Part shown: piece by piece, positions 57,408-64,000 of the stretch | How positions within the stretch are numbered: the stretch's first letter is position 1 | Layout of the letters: the number at the start of each line of letters is the position of its first letter | Assembly: GCA_030549775.1 (NCBI GenBank) | Contig: CM060171.1 | Span: 140,586,859-140,650,858 of the forward strand | Length of the DNA stretch: 64,000 nt | Source of the DNA: Tamarix chinensis | Lineage: Eukaryota > Streptophyta > Magnoliopsida > Caryophyllales > Tamaricaceae | Reading direction: 5' to 3' | Position numbers and translations under genes: made by a program | The notes under the pieces: generated by a model | What the model was told of the DNA's origin: nothing | Databases searched by the model: none | The model's input: the letters and a program-made list of their open reading frames with translations, nothing else

Positions 57408-60384
57408 TGTAACACCTCTAAATTTACTACTTAAAATTTTATTTTAGAGGAATCAAATATAAAAAATAGTAGGGTGTTAATTTTATATCCAATACAATAA
57501 AAGGTATAACCAATACCTAATTCGTGTCAGATGTAAGGATAAAACAACTTTGACACAAAGATTCAGTTTGGAGAACATCTAATCAAAGGCCAAAACAAAC
57601 CAACTAAAAAAGAGAAGTGGAAGAGGGAACAAGATTAAATACACAAGAAAATAATTATAAAAACTTTATGTCCCAACTGGTGACAACAAGAAAGGAAAAA
57701 AATTCAAAGTGAAACACAAGCTATACCAGATAGTCCAATAGTTTATGAACTAACCCAAAGCTACCGCCGCTGCTAACAACTTTTGCAAGGTCCAAATTAC
57801 CCTTTAAATAAACATGCAACCGTGAAATGAAATACATCAGTACCATGTTACTAAGTAAATCAATGCCATTGTATGCAGGAAAAGGCCACAAGAAACATAG
57901 AGAAATAAATCACAAACATACTTACAAGATAACTTGCATTTGATAACACTTGGTCACAATAAAGAAGAAAAAAATAAAGTGAAACACAAGCTACACCAAA
58001 TATTTCTAGCCTCTTTGACCAACTATAAGCTACATCACTACCAACACAACCTATAAGGTTCAAAATTCTCTTTGAATAAATATGTGACCATGAAACAAAA
58101 CACATCATTATAATGGTACTGAGTAAACCAATGCCATTGTATGCATGAAAAGGCACATGTTGAGTAAACTAATGTCATTGTATGCATGAAAAGACACATG
58201 CTTATAGGATAAGCCATATAGGAAGAAATCATGAACATGCTTATAGGATAAGCTAAATACAATAATAATTTGTCACAAAAAAGTACAACCATAAAATAAC
58301 AACACTTATCAATGAAACTTTCATAATTAAAATGGGTGCTTATTGGTTATGCTAAACAATTTAACACGTTGTTTATTAATTGCACCAAACAATTCAAGCA
58401 AGTGTTTATACACCAAACATCTCCACATACAATCCAATTATCAGTTACATGAGATAGCTAACCAATATACAATAAGAAATCTACATAATTCAACTTCTAC
58501 CCTAAATTAATTACTAAGCCTTTATTAAGATGATCAACCAACAATTCAATTCAACCATGAGAGGACTTAAAATTCAATAGTTTAAGGAAATTATCATCAA
58601 GCATAAAACCAAATCAAACCACTAAATTCATAGATAACTAGCTAAGGAAGTCACACGACATAAATTCATGTATACATAAAACCATAACACCTAGTTCCCT
58701 CAATAAGTATACTTTCTAAAGGGTTTTTTTAATCCCTAGAAAAAATAAATGGGCCCTTTGACTCAAAGGTTCATTTGTGCACTTAAGGCCTTAAGTCCAA
58801 GGCATGAAATTCTTTTCTCAACTCAAGTTATCTTTTCTTTTAAATTATTAGTGTATTATCAATCAAAGGGATACTAGATCCATTCCACAAACAAACACGT
58901 TGGACCACTGAGGTCACAACATATTAATGTCATACAAGACCCGGGGTTAAACATTTTATCATAACCTGAACATTTAATCAATTCAACCTTTTAAAAATCA
59001 ATTTAACCTTTTAACCTTTTATTTCTAATTACCCAAAAAGTTAGCTGATTAGAGATAAGTTAATGGTTGACACTAAGATCCAAAAAAATCAACTAAGTCC
59101 ATCCTAATCCAATTACTTTATGTCTAGGCATATTTTAGTCATAATGACCAAAATGCTATTAAACTGAATGTACAAATTCTCATAAAATCACCCATAAGAC
59201 GCAATGACTCGCCAAACATCCCTTAACTCTTAAGCACACCACAATAAACATAACCATCTCAAAAACATAATTAGAACCCAATACTTTGCACATACAATAA
59301 CAATTATACACTTAGTTATATAATAAGCAATTTTATATATAAAACCCTAACCATACATTTCCAGCACAGCCATTTTACATACCTAACATACATAATATCT
59401 TATGGTATATAATTAACACACATGTTGGAAAAAATGACATATTTGCCCCTAAGGCTTGCAAACTTTAAGTATGTAATATTAAACCTAAATATGTTCAAAC
59501 ATTAACATAATATATACATATATATAACTTTAAGTAAAATACTTATTTATTTTAATGGAACATATGACTAAACCTAGAAAGATATTTTTCGGACAAAGAT
59601 GCCCCCATTGAGAGCCGCACCAATTTAAATACATAAGTTTTCATTCTCTCACCTATTATCATATGTACAAATTTAAATATTTAACTATAACTAATTAAAT
59701 ACGTAAAAATAATAGATTAACATGATCTCATGTATCATTCAAAAATCATCAAAATGCTAATGCAAACATATTTTTGTGCTTTCACACAAATAACATAATC
59801 TAGCATGCTTCACATAAAATAATAGGGAGAAAATGGCTCATGCTTACAACATTGGGGCATAATATCACACACATAATTACACATTAAGCCCTATCATACA
59901 AGAGAAGAAGTGGTTTACTGAATTTCTAATATAATAAAAAAAGGAGAAAGGGTCCTTCTAAAGTAAGACTTAATAACCGCTTGAAAACCCTTCAATCACA
60001 ACCATAGAACATAAGGAACATATAACAATAATCAACATAAAAAAAGTTAAAATTAATAAATTCCAAAGGGGAGAAATGGTATACCCTTTGAAAATAGGGC
60101 AACACAAAAGTTGAAGGAAATACGATGATACTTTACAAATTAACCAAAACCCTAACCTCTTTTACTTAATGAAAAATAAATGGAGGCTAGATAATAATAA
60201 TCATATAAGAGAAAAGAATAATGAAGGAAAAGAGGAGGAGGAGGCTCAGTTAAGGCTCAATAGTAATGTAGCACACTTAGCAAAATTTCAAACTAAAAGA
60301 GGATAGATGAGGGAGTAACCAAGAGAGCTAAAAGGGATAACGACTTAAGAAAACAAATGAAAAAAGAGGTATAAGGGGAGAGAA
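57408..60384 (-). mobile_element. LTR-like unit, family B relative, inverted
   Basis: Starts TGTAACACCTCTAAATTTAC on the plus strand (the inverted form of the ...GGGTGTTACA end). It contains a 270-bp tandem duplication and a purine-rich far end (60060-60380). The far boundary is assumed to abut the next unit's TGTAACATCC at 60385. Confidence 0.35.
57676..58150. repeat. Tandem duplication, period about 270 bp
   Basis: Blocks AAAGTGAAACACAAGCTATA (57707) and AAAGTGAAACACAAGCTACA (57978), and AATGCCATTGTATGCA at two corresponding sites, show a diverged two-copy repeat. Shorter echoes of the last block continue to about 58250. Confidence 0.75.
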
Positions 60385-60488
60385 TGTAACATCCTCATTT
60401 TTACACACACACACACACAAACACATATATTGAAAGAACAATGTGAAAGTTAAAAATTAAAATAGTGAATAAGGGATATTGCCGCCAC

Positions 60489-60545
60489 ATCTATCATGAA
60501 GAGAACTGTGTGCATTCACCTACCCTATGATAGATACAAGCCTAG
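60489..60545 (-). other. Conserved terminal hairpin, second covariant form
   Basis: ATCTATCAT (60489-60497) pairs perfectly with ATGATAGAT (60537-60545), 104 bp from the TG end, next to ATTGCCGCCAC. Confidence 0.65.
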
Positions 60546-60959
60546 TCATTGAAATCAAACTACAAAAGAGAGAATTATAGAACCTCAATAGAGGTTTCAT
60601 AAGCCAAAATAATTTGGCAAAGACCAAAATTTGAAACCCAACTTAGGATAAAACACCAAAATATCTACTCTCGAACTTAAAATCAAAGATCAAGAAGTAA
60701 CCCAAAAACTTATGCCTAAAACATTGAAAAATAATGTCTTTAGTACAAAAATACTAAGCAAAAACATCATAGCAAAGAGTATGATCACATACTCATATTG
60801 TACCAAGCATAAAGTCATGCATAAAGGTACACTATCATATGTGAAAACTTTACATTATGCATAATTGAAGAGAAAGACAACTATCACACGCAATGCCACC
60901 AAACATCTTATACAACCATTTATCAACCAACTAATAAACTACATAACAAAGTTAATATT

Positions 60960-61215
60960 CAATGGCAGCTACCGACACCTCATAACAAGGGCAATACACA
61001 ATGTTAACTACTAATGATGGCACACAACGGTGACCATCTCAAACCACGAGTAGTACACAATGATAGCAACTAATGATGACACATAACAATGACCATCCTA
61101 AATCAAAAATAAAACACAAAAATAATTACCAATGATGACACAATGGTGACCATCTCAAACTAACAATTATACAAAATGATAACTACCAATGATTGAGCAT
61201 GATGATGGACATCCT
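60960..61215. repeat. Degenerate minisatellite, unit about 62-65 bp
   Basis: Four imperfect repeats of a unit with ACTAATGATGRCACA, GTGACCATC and CACAATG blocks, alternating with ACCATCTCAAAC-type segments. Confidence 0.75.
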
Positions 61216-61260
61216 AAACCAACGTCAAATTATTTAGTCATATTTAGGCGATTACATCAA

Positions 61261-61869
61261 ATCATTCCATTCACTTTTGAGAGGGATTATCATATCATCC
61301 AAGGAAACTACCATGATTATCAACTAAGGTAATGTATTCATTTTTAAGATAGCTATTCCGGGAAGCACACAACTGCCCATTGTATCCCAAAATTCAATAT
61401 AATATACAAACAAGACTTTAACTACTCAAGGTTACAACCATCAACTAGTTGGGAAAGGCTTAGGTTAGGCAACAAGTCATAGTCTTGCAACACATAACTA
61501 ATTTATTTCCAACTTTATCCTCCAATTCCAATTATTTAACAATAAAAAAAGTATGACAACCAATAATGTGGTCAATGGCCAAACTTAAAGTCAACTGAGG
61601 TCAACCTACTCTCATTTATTCAACACTTGGATAAATCAAGTATTCAGATTGATGCATCAACCTAATAATCTATTGGCCAATAACTTTAATGCTAAGGTAA
61701 TTAAGATAAAACAAGATCCATCACACTTAACCAACAAGAATTACTTTAAACCTTATCAAAAATACCTTAAAAAACTAAAGAATCTACTTCAAGGCCATAA
61801 AAGACTTAACCACAAGTGGAAAACCACTTATAATGCCAAAACCACTCAAATAAGAGCCCATATAATGCC
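61261..61869. other. Unassigned AT-rich DNA
   Basis: No coding or repeat feature recognised between the inverted family B end and the plus-strand family B copy. Confidence 0.35.
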
Positions 61870-63260
61870 ATTTTAAGAAATTTGAGATATTTTATGAGAT
61901 TTCATGCTATCCTTGGAATATTTTGGTGGTTTTGAGATAATTGGAGAAGTTTAGTCTTATTATAAATAGTACCTCATGAATAGTTATTTAACAGCTTTAT
62001 GGTGAATAATAATTTTTGGTAATAAATTTTTGATAGTTTTTTTTATTTAAGTTTCTCGGTATAAAACAAAATTTTCCTTCATCTATGAATAATTTGTTTT
62101 GGAAAAATTACCCTTTTGACTTGTTTTCCACCATCGAATTGGTCTTTTATGACCTTAGGTGTGATTCTTTATGTCTTAAAATATTTTTGAAATTTTTTAG
62201 TAAAGTAAATTTACTTGATTAAGTATTATTTCAGCTTGGTTGGCTTATATGCCCCTAGTTTATATGTTTTAGGACACACCCTTGGTTTTACTGATTTATT
62301 TTCATTTAGGCATAAGTCTTGGCTTGGTTTTTTCTTGGGCTTTGCTTTAGGTTTTATTCATGTATTGAGATTTGTTCCATGATTTGATTCTAAATTATTG
62401 GGATCCTTTTGGAGGGTTTTTAATAATCAAAGAGCTATGTATCATTTTATGGGGCTATGAATTTTTCCTTACTATAAATGCTTGGAAGTAAGTGTTGTTA
62501 TATGTGAACCTTTGTGGTTTTTTTTGTGTGTTAATTATGATCATTGTGAATAAAATAATAATTATCAAAGTGGAATATCTTTAGGATTAGTTACTCTAAA
62601 TATAAGGTGGGAGCCCTTAATTGATTTGGTGATATATCAAGTGCCTCAAAATCTCAACTAAGGCCCCATTATACTCTTATTTATCATTCGAACTTCTTAG
62701 GATGTGTGCACACTCAAGGATAAGGCGTTTTAGGTAATATGGGTGCCATGTTGCATTATGTACACTAGTATGACTGGTGGATAACAATGTCCCTAGGTCA
62801 CATGGTTAAAAGGTTATTATGTTACATTATGTGCACCGATATGACTGAGGGTGTATCTTATGTGTTCTTGAGTTGTCTTTTTGTCCTCTTGATTAATAAA
62901 TAATGGAAATGTATGTGTGTTATTATTTTGGTAGTTACATTATGTGCACTACCCATGTTATGGAGATGTTGGTAATTACTATTGTGTACTACAGTTGTTA
63001 TTATTTTAGTAGGAGGCATTATATGCACTACCATTTTGTATTGGTACATGTGTTATATTAGGTTTATACATGTGTGTACACTAATGGTCTAATAGTTTTT
63101 ACTATGTTGTTATTGCATGTGAATATGTTTAGTGAACATGTTATCTTTTAGCATTAAGTGTGTTTACTTTGTATTTTTGTACCGAATAGATTGTTTTTTT
63201 AGTGTTTGTGGCACAGGTGATCTACAAGTTGTTGGATCTCAATTTGGAATTAGAGAGTAG
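61870..63260 (+). mobile_element. LTR-like unit, family B, plus-strand part
   Basis: TATAAATA at 61961-61968. Segments at 62590-62850 match 37200-37430 (for example CACTAGTATGACTG and AACTTCTTAGGA), and a GTGCACTACC repeat at 62935-63040 matches 37590-37660. So this is another copy of the unit ending at 38453. It is cut by hAT MITE copy 2 and probably continues beyond the window. Confidence 0.45.
61961..61968 (+). promoter_or_regulatory. TATA box of a family B LTR-like unit
   Basis: TATAAATA followed by GTACCTCATGAATAG, upstream of the recognised family B leader segments. Position analogous to the TATA boxes of A1 and A2. Confidence 0.4.
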
Positions 63261-63897
63261 TAGGGCTGTTCACGGTTCAAATATCCAAAATTTTGAATAT
63301 CTAAAAATAATATTTGGTATTTGATTTTAAACTTCAGATATCTGAACGATCGGATATCTACTTTTTTGGATCGGATATTAAATATAACTAATATTATCCC
63401 AATAAAATTTCAAATATAAAAAAACCACCAAATCTTAAATATATTTGATACTGTCCTATCTATTGAGCAAACATCTGATCCATTTAATAAATATTCGACT
63501 TGCTCAACAAATATCCGATGTTAAAACTAAAATTAAAGCTGTTATATTATAAAATTTAATTAGATTCTATTAGATCTAAAAAGGGATTATATTAAAAATA
63601 TAATTTCAACTAAATTAAATTTTGGCCCAAATACTAAATCAAGTAAGTAAAAATTATATATATACACACATCTAAATTTATTTATATATAAAAAAATTAT
63701 AAAAAATGTATAAATATTTTTCTTCAGATCATAAATTATTTGTATTTGCCGAATTGAATATCTAGTTTGTTTGAATTTTTGTTGATCGGATTGGATATTT
63801 GATTTGAAAAAAAATTAGATCGGTTATTTTTTTTTGGATCGGATTGCTTTGAATACTATATTGGATAAGTAGATATCAAATAACATGAAGAACCCTA
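63261..63897. mobile_element. hAT-type MITE copy 2 (637 bp)
   Basis: Same family as 13133-13864: left end TAGGGCTGTTCACGG and decayed right end TGAAGAACCCTA. The flanking duplication is GAGAGTAG / AAGAGTAG (7 of 8). Internal motifs have lost many CpGs compared with copy 1, as expected from methylation-driven decay. Confidence 0.85.
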
Positions 63898-64000
63898 AAG
63901 AGTAGAGCTTCCAATGTTTTAGTCATTAGTTGGGACTTTTTTTGGTATCTAGTTCTAGCTAGTATGTTTCAGTTTGTAATCTTGTATTTAGATTGTGCAT

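Larger units (their letters stand above)
60385..61260 (-). mobile_element. LTR-like unit end, family B relative, inverted
   Basis: Begins TGTAACATCCTCATTTTTAC, then a (CA)n run, GATATTGCCGCCAC, a hairpin (60489-60545) and a minisatellite (60960-61215). The order mirrors the ends of the A and B units. The far limit is unresolved. Confidence 0.4.

Overview
This is plant nuclear DNA, almost certainly from an angiosperm with a repeat-rich genome. The evidence is one plant-type gene with many GT-AG introns, Ty1-copia, Ty3-gypsy-like, TRIM and LINE remnants, hAT and Tourist-like MITEs, an initiator-Met-tRNA primer binding site, and long AT-rich stretches. I cannot name the species. There is no sign of prokaryotic, organellar or viral DNA, and no rRNA, tRNA or CRISPR.

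Only one host gene is supported. It lies on the minus strand (22106-31802) and encodes an AIM24-family (altered inheritance of mitochondria 24) protein in ten exons. All splice sites are GT-AG and the reading frame joins perfectly across nine introns, except for one extra base in a C run of exon 3 (30373-30377) that shifts the frame and stops translation after 47 residues. Intron 8 is 4,955 bp because it holds a 3.3-kb LTR element (22793-26130) and a TRIM-like element (26564-27218).

Most of the rest is layered retrotransposon debris. Its dominant part is a family of very long (about 4.8-5.2 kb) LTR-like units with TG...CA ends. Two stand alone with perfect 5-bp target-site duplications: 1699-6683 (TTGAC) and 51631-56800 (TGACT). 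A third, inverted copy (7210-14492) is interrupted by a 1,764-bp solo LTR (10956-12719, TSD GTGGC) and by a hAT-type MITE (13133-13864, 8-bp TSD). A shorter inverted relative (42045-45627) sits inside the gag of a decayed Ty1-copia element (40111-46818). More diverged relatives end near 38453 and begin near 57408 and 60385. These units share an architecture: a TATA box about 0.9 kb in, a C/T-rich block, an apparent leader intron, a 56-bp minisatellite, and an imperfect hairpin about 100 bp from the terminus. The hairpin arms differ between copies but still pair.

Other contents are two decayed LINE reverse-transcriptase/zf-RVT remnants (about 18860-20240 and 48560-49590, both minus), a Tourist-like MITE (19562-19984), a second hAT MITE copy (63261-63897), and several degenerate tandem repeats. 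The listed intergenic stretches hold nothing I can assign.
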